DNA from: Desulfotomaculum sp.
GTDB lineage: Bacteria > Bacillota > Desulfotomaculia > Desulfotomaculales > Desulfohalotomaculaceae
DNA: 45,985 nt
Direction: 5' to 3'
NCBI GenBank assembly: GCA_017656165.1
Contig: JACDOL010000009.1
Coordinates: 1-45,985, forward strand
The first letter of the stretch is position 1, and the number at the start of each line of letters is the position of its first letter. Made by a program: the position numbers and the translations under genes. The notes under the pieces are model-generated. The model saw only the letters and a list, made by a program, of their open reading frames with translations. It was not told the origin of the DNA and did not search any database. Below are positions 15,600 to 24,700 of the stretch, piece after piece.

Positions 15600-16457
15600 T
15601 TAGCTTTCTTCGTTAACTTTATACCTCCTGGCAATTCCCTGGGATAACCTGTCTATTATGATGGCCAGGATAACAATTCCCAGCCCAGCTTCAAATCCCC
15701 GGGCAACATCTATCCTGTTTAATGAGATAAGCACTTCCATTCCCAGGCCCTTGGCACCAACCATAGAAGCAATAACTACCATTGCCAGTGCCATCATGGT
15801 AGTCTGGTTAATACCAGCCATTATGGTGGGCATGGCCTGGGGAAGCTGCACTTTAGAAAGTATCTGCCAGGGAGACGAGCCAAATGATGCCGCCGCCTCC
15901 ACCATCTCCTTGGAAACCTGGCGAATAGCCAGGTTTGTCAACCTGATTACCGGGGGTATGGCATAGACAGTGGTAGCAAAAACGGCCGGAACTTTACCCA
16001 TGCCAAACAGCATCATAGCTGGAATTAAGTACACCATGCTGGGCATAGTCTGCATGAAATCCAGTACCGGCCTCATAAAGGATTCTGTTAACCTACTGTA
16101 AGCCATTAAGATTCCCACAGGAATTCCCAGTAAAATGGAAATAAGAACAGAAGTCAATATAATAGCTAAAGTGTACATCATCAGATCCCAGTAGCCAAAA
16201 GTACCGATTAAAAACAATAATAGTGGAAACAGCACTGCTGCAAGCTTGGAGATATAACGCCAGCTTAAAATGAAAACAGCAGCAATCACCAGCCACCAGG
16301 GAAGCCAAAGCAAAAAGTCTTCTACGTAAATCATAAACCACAAAATTACACTGCTGACGGCTTCAAATATACCGCCCAGGTTGGTGGTAAGCCAATCTAC
16401 AATTTTCTTTACATAAATCCCCAGTTCAAATCGCCATTCTTCAGGAAAATTACTCAT
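15600..16457 (-). CDS. opuAB: Glycine betaine/proline ABC transporter permease (OpuAB/ProW)
   Basis: A 285-residue membrane protein of ProW type with about eight helices. The EAA loop that contacts the ATPase is seen as MVEAAASFGSSPWQILSKVQLPQAMPTIMAGI. The GIPVGILMAY and TMPSMVYLIPAMMLFGMG stretches are characteristic of the betaine permeases. It is encoded between the binding protein and the ATPase, separated from the former by an intercistronic hairpin. Confidence 0.92.
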   Translation of the reverse strand: MSNFPEEWRFELGIYVKKIVDWLTTNLGGIFEAVSSVILWFMIYVEDFLLWLPWWLVIAAVFILSWRYISKLAAVLFPLLLFLIGTFGYWDLMMYTLAIILTSVLISILLGIPVGILMAYSRLTESFMRPVLDFMQTMPSMVYLIPAMMLFGMGKVPAVFATTVYAIPPVIRLTNLAIRQVSKEMVEAAASFGSSPWQILSKVQLPQAMPTIMAGINQTTMMALAMVVIASMVGAKGLGMEVLISLNRIDVARGFEAGLGIVILAIIIDRLSQGIARRYKVNEES

Positions 16458-16519
16458 TATTACCAGCTGCAGGTGCAGCCTTTTTCACCTCTCTGCCTAA
16501 ATAATTAGTCAACCCAAAT

Positions 16520-16547
16520 AGGTTGGCCAGTTTATACCAGCCAACCT
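16520..16547 (-). other. Intercistronic stem-loop between binding protein and permease genes
   Basis: AGGTTGGC (16520-16527) pairs with GCCAACCT (16540-16547) around a 12-base loop. There is no T run after it on the minus strand, so it is more likely an mRNA-stabilising or partial-stop structure that lets the binding protein be made in excess. Confidence 0.55.
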
Positions 16548-16558
16548 AATTAATAAAC

Positions 16559-17578
16559 TTACTGGATAGCTGCCTTAACTTTCTCTGCTGCTTCATCAGG
16601 TACCCATTTAGTCCATAGATCTTCATACTTTTTCAAGAAGTATTCTGCTGCATCTTCAGGCGCAGCTTTGTTGTCCTGCATGTAAGCCAGGCAGTCAGCA
16701 GTTATTTCTGCACTTGTTTGGTAGTGGCTTAAAAATTCAACAACTTCAGGTGCTTTTTCTTTTAACTCGGGTGGTACTATAATAGTCAACCTTTGGGATG
16801 GAAAATCACATTTATAATTATTTTCCCATTTTTCATCATCATACGGTGCCACTTTCAACAGTGTAAGATCGTATTTACCACTGATCCAGGTGGGCTCCCA
16901 GTAATAACCAACCCAGGGTTCTCCGTTTTTAACAGCTGTGGTAAGTGAAGTGGCCAGTGCAGTACCAGAGCCCGGCTGGAAGTAATTAAAATATTTATCC
17001 AGGCCAAATTCCTTTACCTGGGCAGCTAAAACCGTATCAGCAAACCAGCCCGGGATAGAACCATAAATCCTGCCCTTGTCCGGGTCCTCTGGGTCTTTAA
17101 ACAGCTCCCAGTACTTAGGAAGGTCATGTATTGACTCCAAGTCCGGAGCCATGGGCTCTATCCCTCTCTCTGGATCCCCTTTAATTACGTATGTAGGAAC
17201 GTATAGTCCCTGCTTATTGTCGTCATAGTTTACAGATACTTCCAATACTTCGCTGTTTTCAACTGCTTCATTGTACTTGTCGATAATGTTGCCTGACCAC
17301 ACTTCCATATAAACATCAATATCGCCATTTTTAACTCCTTCAAAGGAAGATGTCTCAGAACCAGGCATAACATCTGTTTTATAACCGTAACCATGTTCTA
17401 AAATCTTCATTGCGATGGCATTATGTACCCGAATACTGTCCCAACCGGCATCAGCAAAGACAAGGGTTTTCTTAACTTGCCCATCCTTACCTGGCCCACT
17501 GCAGGCTGCAGCCACCAACGCCAGGGTGATAAGTAATGAAACAGCAAAAACCAGCTTCGCTTTCTTAAAGAAACTCAC
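16559..17578 (-). CDS. opuAC: Glycine betaine ABC transporter substrate-binding lipoprotein (OpuAC/ProX)
   Basis: About 339 residues. The N-terminus KKAKLVFAVSLLITLALVAAAC is a lipoprotein-type signal with the cysteine at about residue 26, so the mature protein is tethered outside the membrane. The body is of OpuAC/ProX type, with Trp-rich segments that form the aromatic box for quaternary ammonium groups (ADAGWDS, MEVWSGN, GYYWEPTWISG). I chose GTG 17578, about nine bases after GGGGGAG; the open frame extends upstream. First gene of its operon, preceded by operator 3, a c-di-AMP riboswitch, its terminator and a dispersed repeat. Confidence 0.92.
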   Translation of the reverse strand: MSFFKKAKLVFAVSLLITLALVAAACSGPGKDGQVKKTLVFADAGWDSIRVHNAIAMKILEHGYGYKTDVMPGSETSSFEGVKNGDIDVYMEVWSGNIIDKYNEAVENSEVLEVSVNYDDNKQGLYVPTYVIKGDPERGIEPMAPDLESIHDLPKYWELFKDPEDPDKGRIYGSIPGWFADTVLAAQVKEFGLDKYFNYFQPGSGTALATSLTTAVKNGEPWVGYYWEPTWISGKYDLTLLKVAPYDDEKWENNYKCDFPSQRLTIIVPPELKEKAPEVVEFLSHYQTSAEITADCLAYMQDNKAAPEDAAEYFLKKYEDLWTKWVPDEAAEKVKAAIQ

Positions 17579-17614
17579 TTCACTAATCTCCCCCTCATTA
17601 TTAATTACCGCCAA

Positions 17615-17692
17615 GATATTTACACTCCGAAGACACGCCGGCACATATAATAGACCGAATTTGCCGGCTGCCGTTTTCTCTGGTAAATAACT
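17615..17692. repeat. Dispersed repeat, copy 1
   Basis: Shares the core GGCTGCCGTTTTCTCTGG and flanks AATTTGC and GGTAAATAACTTGG with copy 2. Its ends GATATTTACACT and GGTAAATAA are imperfect inverted repeats. It lies in the 5' untranslated region of the opuAC gene, between the riboswitch terminator and the ribosome site. Confidence 0.65.
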
Positions 17693-17713
17693 TGGATGTT
17701 TCTGGTAGTGTAA

Positions 17714-17742
17714 ATAAAAAACCGCCCACGGCAGGGGCAGTT
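17714..17742 (-). terminator. Intrinsic terminator of the c-di-AMP riboswitch
   Basis: Minus-strand RNA folds AACTGCCC against GGGCGGTT (one G-U pair) around a six-base loop, followed by TTTT. It is placed between the aptamer and opuAC, as needed for ligand-controlled termination. Confidence 0.8.
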
Positions 17743-17814
17743 TTTACCATATAAAAATATGACCATAATTTTAGTGTAAACTTAGTTTAAAACGGTACAC
17801 TACGGCCTAACTTG

Positions 17815-17937
17815 ACTGCTCCCTTGCCACGCTTACGAGGTTAGCTGCCGGGTTCGGGCTGCAGGGTAGCCCTACCTTACGGATTCACCCCAAAAAATGG
17901 TTCCCCCGCTCCTGTATTACAGGATTCAGCGCATCCA
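17815..17937 (-). promoter_or_regulatory. Cyclic di-AMP riboswitch (ydaO-yuaA type)
   Basis: Minus-strand blocks in family order: GCGCTGAATCCTG, AGGAGCGGGGGAACCA, GGGGTGAATCCG, then AGGGCTACCC, CAGCCCGAACCCGGCAGC and TAACCTCGTAAGCG. This RNA class turns off potassium and osmolyte uptake genes when c-di-AMP is high. It precedes a terminator (17714-17742) and the glycine betaine transporter operon, a normal target. Confidence 0.93.
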
Positions 17938-17969
17938 GGAAATATCTTATTATGAAATTAATATATATC

Positions 17970-17987
17970 GTACAGTATGTACTGTAC
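17970..17987. promoter_or_regulatory. Candidate GbsR operator 3 at the transporter promoter
   Basis: GTACAGTA-TG-TACTGTAC is a perfect inverted repeat with the same TACAGT half-site as operators 1 and 2. On the minus strand TTGTAC overlaps it as a possible -35 box, with TATATA 16 bases on as -10, upstream of the c-di-AMP riboswitch. Binding would occlude RNA polymerase. Confidence 0.68.
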
Positions 17988-18140
17988 AATATTTTACTAA
18001 ATAAATGCAGCTGCGTAAATCAACTATTACAGCAATTAATAGTTGTCACACGCCGCATATTAAAGTAAGAGCAACTTAATACAATGTTCCTTACATTTGG
18101 TATAAAATACATATATATTTAATGTAATTCTAAATATTTT

Positions 18141-18647
18141 TTATTTTTTCTCAATCTCTAAAAGTTTAACTTTCCACTCCGGCCGGCCGCCAAAACCGCC
18201 CGGGCTGCCGTCACTGCAAATAACCCTGTGGCACGGCAGTACCAGCAGCACCCGGTTGGAACGGAGAGCCCCGCCAACTGCCCTGCTGGCCCCAGGCCGG
18301 CCAATCATCTCTGCAACCTGCCTGTATGTCCTGGTCTCTCCATAAGGTATATTTTTTATACTGGTAAGCACTTTATACTGAAATGGAGTGCACCAGCTTA
18401 AATCAAGTGGGTAATTAAAATCACATCTTTGGCCTTCAAAATACCTTTTAAGTTCATCTTCCAGCCCTCGTAACTGGCTGCCGATGCTGCCCTCCACCAG
18501 TTGATTTACGTCTATTTTAAGTCTATCTGCCAGGCCGAGAACTGCCTGCCCAGGTTCGGTGCAGGGCAGGGTTAGGGCGCATAAACCCCTGTCACTCCAC
18601 GCTGCTGCAACCCAGCCGTATTTTACTGCAAACAGCTTGTATCTCAT
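18141..18647 (-). CDS. ogt: Methylated-DNA-[protein]-cysteine S-methyltransferase
   Basis: A 168-residue suicide DNA-repair protein that moves methyl groups from O6-methylguanine to its own cysteine. The active-site motif is LPCHRVI near residue 138, preceded by the helix-turn-helix region YRQVAEMIGRPGASRAVG. The N-terminal domain is of the short Ogt type, without an Ada regulatory domain. It begins one base after the upstream permease gene stops, so the two are co-translated. Upstream and downstream sequence (17988-18140) shows only AT-rich spacer with a small CAACTATT/AATAGTTG hairpin. Confidence 0.92.
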   Translation of the reverse strand: MRYKLFAVKYGWVAAAWSDRGLCALTLPCTEPGQAVLGLADRLKIDVNQLVEGSIGSQLRGLEDELKRYFEGQRCDFNYPLDLSWCTPFQYKVLTSIKNIPYGETRTYRQVAEMIGRPGASRAVGGALRSNRVLLVLPCHRVICSDGSPGGFGGRPEWKVKLLEIEKK

Positions 18648-18648
18648 A

Positions 18649-19578
18649 TTAGCTCACCGTAGGTTCCGCATTTTTTTCTTTTACAGGTAATTCTTGACGC
18701 TGTACCGCCACCGAAAAAATAAATACGTAAAGCCCGGTAATAATAATTGTCCCCCCTGCCAGCTGCAGCAGTGATGGCACTTCATGAAATATAAAATATG
18801 CCAGTATTGTTGCTCCAACCGGTTCTCCCAGTATGCTTACAGAAACCACTGCCGCCTTTACATAGCGCAGCGCCCAGTTAAAGACCGTGTGGCCAAAAAT
18901 TGTCGGTACCACAGCTAGAAGCAAAAACCACAGCCAGGTGCTGCTCTCATATGAAAAGAACGGCAGATTTGCGGCCAAACTAAACACCAGCAGTGTAAGG
19001 GCAGACGCACCATATACCACAATAACATAAGAAAACAATGATAATTTTGCCCTCAATTTACGGCCTATTAAAACGTACCCGGCCACAAAAACAGCCCCGG
19101 CAAAGGCCAATAGATCACCCCACAGGGCCTGCCCGCCCACACGAAAGTCGTTAATGCCAATTATTATGCTTCCCAGAAGAGCCATTGCTGCACCGGTTAA
19201 TCCTCTGCGGGTCAATTTTTCCTGGTATAAAAAATAACCTCCAATAATAACAAAAAGAGGCTGCATAGTTACCAGGACGGTAGAACTGGCCACCGTGGTA
19301 TAATTTAGTGAGGTAATCCAAACAGCAAAGTGCAGCGCTAAAAGAATTCCGGAAGCAACAGCAAGAAGCAGGTCCTTTCTGCCAATTCTTTTTAACTCGC
19401 TGCGCCCAGTGACGTAAGCGGCAGGAGCCAGCAGGAGGACCGTAAAACTCAACCTGTAAAAAGCAATAATCAGCGGTGGAGCCTGGGCAAGTTTAGTAAA
19501 AATTGATGAAAAAGCAGCGGCTAAAACCCCCAGCACCACTGCCAGGTAGGGGTTAATAATAGGTTTACTGCACTTCAT
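18649..19578 (-). CDS. DMT-superfamily permease (EamA domains)
   Basis: A 309-residue protein with ten predicted helices arranged as two EamA repeats; the second repeat contains VPTIFGHTVFNWALRYV and SILGEPVGATILAYFIFHE, typical family residues. The substrate of these exporters cannot be told from sequence; amino acids or metabolites are usual. The gene is tightly coupled to ogt. A short AT-rich gap with the cysK terminator lies upstream. Confidence 0.85.
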   Translation of the reverse strand: MKCSKPIINPYLAVVLGVLAAAFSSIFTKLAQAPPLIIAFYRLSFTVLLLAPAAYVTGRSELKRIGRKDLLLAVASGILLALHFAVWITSLNYTTVASSTVLVTMQPLFVIIGGYFLYQEKLTRRGLTGAAMALLGSIIIGINDFRVGGQALWGDLLAFAGAVFVAGYVLIGRKLRAKLSLFSYVIVVYGASALTLLVFSLAANLPFFSYESSTWLWFLLLAVVPTIFGHTVFNWALRYVKAAVVSVSILGEPVGATILAYFIFHEVPSLLQLAGGTIIITGLYVFIFSVAVQRQELPVKEKNAEPTVS

Positions 19579-19644
19579 TATTTTCTCCTTTTGATTATTA
19601 ATTAGATAATTAATTATTACATTAAAACCATAAATCCTTTTTTA

Positions 19645-19679
19645 TATTTAAAACAGGGACTCAATAAATGAGCCCCTGT
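19645..19679 (-). terminator. Intrinsic terminator of cysK
   Basis: ACAGGGACTCA (19653-19663) pairs with TGAGCCCCTGT (19669-19679), one mismatch, with TTTTAAAT following on the minus strand. It follows the cysK stop by about 14 bases. Confidence 0.7.
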
Positions 19680-19692
19680 ATTACTGGTTAGC

Positions 19693-20637
19693 CTAAAAAG
19701 ACTCTTTAGGTTTACCTGGTTGAAATAACTCTGTAGAAAGATAACGTTCTCCTGTATCCGGGAGAAGAACCACCACCAGTTTATCGTGATTTTCCAACCG
19801 CTGGGCTACCTTTAATGCAGCATATGCCGCTGCACCAGAAGATATGCCAACCAGCATTCCTTCTTCCCTGGCCAGTCTGCGGGCAGTCTCAATGGCCTGT
19901 TCACCGGTTACCTGAAATATCTCATCAATTAATTCCATGTCTAATACTTCAGGTATAAAACCTGCACCTATACCTTGTATTTTATGAGGTCCAGCCTTTC
20001 CCCCGGAAAGCACCGGGGACTCCGCAGGTTCCACCGCTACCACCTGTATGTCCGGATTTTTTTCTTTTAAAGTTTTGGCTGCGCCGGTTATAGTTCCCCC
20101 GGTACCAACTCCAGCAACAAAAACATCCACCCTACCATCAGTATCCCGCCAAATTTCTTCCGCCGTGAAAACCTGGTGGGCTCTGGGGTTAGCATTATTT
20201 TCAAACTGGAGGGGAACAAAAGATTTTTGATACTGCTGGGCCAGTTCTTTAGCTTTCTCTACCGCCCCTGTCATTCCCTTATCTCCCGGCGTTAGTATAA
20301 TTTCTGCACCATAAGCCTTAAGCAAATTGCGCCTTTCAACGCTCATAGTTTCCGGCATGGTTAAAATTAAACGGTATCCCTTTATTGCACATACCATGGC
20401 CAGTCCAATTCCGGTGTTGCCGCTGGTAGGTTCTATAATCACAGTATCTTTATCCAGCTTTCCCTGCTCCTCCGCCCGTTCAATCATGGAAACAGCAATG
20501 CGGTCTTTGACACTTCCCCCGGGATTAAAATACTCCACCTTAGCCACAAGTTCTGCAGAAGGAGGGGTAATGACTTTTTTTAAACGTACAAGCGGTGTTC
20601 CTCCTATTAACTGTATAAGGCTATCTTTAATGTTCAT
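19693..20637 (-). CDS. cysK: Cysteine synthase A (O-acetylserine sulfhydrylase)
   Basis: A 314-residue PLP enzyme that makes cysteine from O-acetylserine and sulfide. The Schiff-base lysine is in [11 protein letters not shown] (about residue 43), the substrate loop is [12 protein letters not shown], the phosphate-binding glycine loop is [13 protein letters not shown] and [12 protein letters not shown] follows. Length and motifs fit CysK rather than cystathionine beta-synthase (no haem or CBS domain). Monocistronic, with its own terminator. Confidence 0.94.
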   Translation of the reverse strand: MNIKDSLIQLIGGTPLVRLKKVITPPSAELVAKVEYFNPGGSVKDRIAVSMIERAEEQGKLDKDTVIIEPTSGNTGIGLAMVCAIKGYRLILTMPETMSVERRNLLKAYGAEIILTPGDKGMTGAVEKAKELAQQYQKSFVPLQFENNANPRAHQVFTAEEIWRDTDGRVDVFVAGVGTGGTITGAAKTLKEKNPDIQVVAVEPAESPVLSGGKAGPHKIQGIGAGFIPEVLDMELIDEIFQVTGEQAIETARRLAREEGMLVGISSGAAAYAALKVAQRLENHDKLVVVLLPDTGERYLSTELFQPGKPKESF

Positions 20638-20687
20638 AAGCTCACCACTTTCTTTTAATTACTTATCTCTAATATTTACTACTTTAA

Positions 20688-20721
20688 ATAAAAAAATCCC
20701 TGTGCACTGGGCACAGGGATT
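20688..20721 (-). terminator. Intrinsic terminator of groES-groEL
   Basis: AATCCCTGTGC (20695-20705) pairs with GCACAGGGATT (20711-20721) around five bases. An A-rich tract on the plus side gives a U run on the minus transcript. It follows the groEL stop by 17 bases. Confidence 0.88.
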
Positions 20722-20737
20722 TTTGTTAACTTTCAAG

Positions 20738-22375
<1,638 letters not shown>

Positions 22376-22403
22376 TTATTAGGTATTTGATTAAAGCAGT
22401 TCA

Positions 22404-22694
22404 TTACTCAACAACTGCAAGAATATCCATTTCGCGTAAAATCAGATATTCCTCACCATCAATTTTGAATTCATTACCAGCAAACTTAGAATATAATACT
22501 TTATCGCCAGCTTTTACGTCAATAGTTTGACGCTGACCATTTTCCAGCACACGTCCTGGTCCGACAGCAATTACTTCTGCCTGCTGGGGCTTTTCTTTGG
22601 CAGTATCCGGCAGAACAATACCGCTTTTAGTCACCTCTTCACTGGGTAAAGGTTTTACTACTACCCTGTCTCCTAAAGGTTTAATTGTAGCCAC
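22404..22694 (-). CDS. groS: Co-chaperonin GroES (10 kDa)
   Basis: A 96-residue co-chaperonin capping GroEL. It begins with a GTG at 22694 after AAGGAGGGG, giving [20 protein letters not shown], and keeps the mobile loop [20 protein letters not shown] and the [21 protein letters not shown] segment. It lies directly behind a CIRCE operator and a sigma-A promoter. Confidence 0.98.
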   Translation of the reverse strand: MATIKPLGDRVVVKPLPSEEVTKSGIVLPDTAKEKPQQAEVIAVGPGRVLENGQRQTIDVKAGDKVLYSKFAGNEFKIDGEEYLILREMDILAVVE

Positions 22695-22749
22695 AAGTAC
22701 CCCTCCTTGACATTGAAAAATATTTTGTTTTAAATGCTTAACTTAATTG

Positions 22750-22776
22750 TTAGCACTCAACAGGGTTGAGTGCTAA
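22750..22776. promoter_or_regulatory. CIRCE operator (HrcA binding site)
   Basis: TTAGCACTC (22750-22758), nine bases, then GAGTGCTAA (22768-22776): a perfect CIRCE element. HrcA bound here represses the groES-groEL operon until heat or misfolding stress. Confidence 0.97.
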
Positions 22777-22788
22777 CATCCAGGTAAT

Positions 22789-22817
22789 ATAATATAGAAC
22801 CGATAAACCAAAAGCAA
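22789..22817 (-). promoter_or_regulatory. Sigma-A-type promoter of groES-groEL
   Basis: On the minus strand TTGCTT (22817-22812) and TATTAT (22794-22789) are 17 bases apart; initiation would fall near 22782, at the edge of the CIRCE element. The remaining sequence from 22818 to 23002 shows nothing I can name. Confidence 0.65.
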
Positions 22818-23002
22818 ATACCTTTGAGGGAAGAAAACTTCATAAATCTATTAATACAGTAAATTAGAGGTATCTAGCTTTTAATTTCTCAGTCTATATT
22901 ACTTTTACCTGGTTTTCTATAACTTGTAATTTTACCACTTATATTGTTGCCGGCTGTATCCCTGTTTATACTAAAAAAATAAAAAATTTCCAGGGTAATA
23001 AA

Positions 23003-23494
23003 TTACTCTTTACCGCACTCTCCACCCCGGCCGGATAATATGTCCAGCCCGTGCGGCAGTACTGGCATTACCACTTCCAAGCACTCCCTTACTCCTTTTG
23101 GGCTTCCCGGCAAATTAATAATTAGTGTCTTCCCGCGTATCCCAGCCACCGCCCTGGACAGCATAGCCTGGGGGGTCTTTTCTAAAGATGCCATACGCAT
23201 TGCTTCCGGTATTCCCGGCACCTGTTTTTTTACAACCGCCAGGGTGGCTTCAGGTGTATTGTCCCGCGGGCTGAAGCCTGTTCCCCCGGTGGTTAATACC
23301 AACTCTAATTCCAACCTGTCACAGCAGTAAAACAATTCTTCTTTAATAACATCAAAATCATCAGGAATAACTTTATAGTACTGCACCTCACCATCAATAC
23401 TTTTTATCATTTCTTTAATTACTTCGCAGCTTTTGTCTTCCCGTTCCCCCCGGGCTCCTTTGTCACTCATAGTTAATATTCCTACTTTGATCAT
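23003..23494 (-). CDS. mogA: Molybdopterin adenylyltransferase-type protein (MogA/MoaB)
   Basis: About 163 residues. Family motifs are TMSDKGARGEREDKS near the start, LTTGGTGFSPRDNTPEAT in the middle and LIINLPGSPKGVRECLE near the end. The protein adenylates molybdopterin to prepare metal insertion by MoeA. I place the start at ATG 23494, seven bases after AAGAGGTG. It is divergent from fdhD and belongs to a Mo/W-pterin cluster that would supply the formate dehydrogenase and the AOR in this window. Confidence 0.88.
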   Translation of the reverse strand: MIKVGILTMSDKGARGEREDKSCEVIKEMIKSIDGEVQYYKVIPDDFDVIKEELFYCCDRLELELVLTTGGTGFSPRDNTPEATLAVVKKQVPGIPEAMRMASLEKTPQAMLSRAVAGIRGKTLIINLPGSPKGVRECLEVVMPVLPHGLDILSGRGGECGKE

Positions 23495-23574
23495 CTGCAT
23501 CACCTCTTGGTATGTACATTATTAAAAAAATTAATTAAAATAAAACTAATATGACAAATACTGGAGGATTGTAT

Positions 23575-24357
23575 ATGAGTAAAAACTATCTTTCCCTCCC
23601 TATTACCAGGGTTGTTAAAAATAAGGTTTCCCAGGAAAACGACAATGTAGTACAGGAAGTACCTATAACTATTTTTCTTAATGACAAAGAGTTTGTAACC
23701 CTTCTCTGCTCTCCACAATACCTGAAAGAGCTGGCAGTGGGATTTCTCTGCTCGGAGGGTATTCTTCTTGACCCCTCAGACTTATACCATCTTTCGGTAA
23801 ATGAAGAAGAGGGGATCATTAATGTGAGGGCAGCAGCCGGACAGGCAGAAAAACAGTTTATGAAGAGGTATATTACCTCCTGCTGCGGTCGCGGGCGATC
23901 ATCTTTTTACTTTATAAACGATGCCCGGTCTATGTCTAAGGTTAATAATAGCATAAGAATAACACCCCAGCAAATCTGGAAACTTACTACCAAACTGGAA
24001 GAAAAGTCTGCTCTCTTCCGGCAGACTGGCGGTGTGCACAACGCCGCTCTCTGTACCCCGGACGAAGTTATATTATTTTTTGAGGATATAGGCCGGCACA
24101 ATGCAGTAGATAAGATTAACGGCTACTGCTTTTTAAACAATATTGAACTGCAGGATAAAATAATGGTGTTCAGCGGGCGCATATCCTCAGAAATATTAAT
24201 CAAGGTGGCAAAGATGAAAATACCCATTATTGTATCCCGCTCCGCCCCCACTGTCCTGGCAGTAAACATGGCCAAAGAACTGGGAATTACCGTGGTTGGA
24301 TTTGCCCGGGGTAACCGCCTGAATATCTATACTAATCCCCAGCGCATCGCTGTTTAG
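23575..24357 (+). CDS. fdhD: Formate dehydrogenase sulfurtransferase FdhD
   Basis: A 260-residue protein that passes sulfur from a cysteine desulfurase to the metal-pterin of formate dehydrogenase. The active-site loop is TSCCGRGR (about residue 103), and FEDIGRHNAVDKINGY, FSGRISSEILIKVAKM and SRSAPTVLAVNMAKELG are family signatures. I start it at ATG 23575 because GGAGG lies nine bases before it; an in-frame upstream ATG exists at 23551. Its client is probably the selenoenzyme encoded at 32589-35618. Confidence 0.93.
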   Translation: MSKNYLSLPITRVVKNKVSQENDNVVQEVPITIFLNDKEFVTLLCSPQYLKELAVGFLCSEGILLDPSDLYHLSVNEEEGIINVRAAAGQAEKQFMKRYITSCCGRGRSSFYFINDARSMSKVNNSIRITPQQIWKLTTKLEEKSALFRQTGGVHNAALCTPDEVILFFEDIGRHNAVDKINGYCFLNNIELQDKIMVFSGRISSEILIKVAKMKIPIIVSRSAPTVLAVNMAKELGITVVGFARGNRLNIYTNPQRIAV

Positions 24358-24358
24358 T

Positions 24359-24700
24359 TTAGAAAATTTGCTCAAAAATCTTGTTAATACTTTTACTTAC
24401 TTCCTGCTGAAACTGCTCATAGCTGTTGATAAGTTCTAAGGCAGGGGGGGTGAGCAGGGCACCGCCGCCCTGGTCACCTCCAACCTGGGTTTCCACCAGT
24501 TTTACGTTCCAACGTTTTTCAGCTTTTTTTATTTTTCCCCAGGCCGCCCGATAAGACATACTCATTTCCCGGGCAGCGGCGGAAATTGAACCGGTCTTAT
24601 GTATTAGTTGAAGCAGCTTAAATAACCCTTCTCCAAATACAGTGCCGTCCCATTCCAGCCAAACTTTATAGCCCACTTTCAACCGGCCCGGATCTATCAT
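24359..24700 (-). CDS. ModE-like winged-helix regulator without ligand domain
   Basis: A 113-residue DNA-binding protein like the N-terminal domain of ModE: GLFKLLQLIHKTGSISAAAR, then MSYRAAWGKIKKAEK and VETQVGGDQGGGALLTPPA. The molybdate-binding di-MOP domains of full ModE are absent, so it may respond through another protein or act without ligand. Its start codon overlaps the stop of the MoeA-PBP gene, so it is the last gene of that operon. That operon context points to control of molybdenum or tungsten genes; target sites were not identified. Confidence 0.8.
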   Translation of the reverse strand: MIDPGRLKVGYKVWLEWDGTVFGEGLFKLLQLIHKTGSISAAAREMSMSYRAAWGKIKKAEKRWNVKLVETQVGGDQGGGALLTPPALELINSYEQFQQEVSKSINKIFEQIF

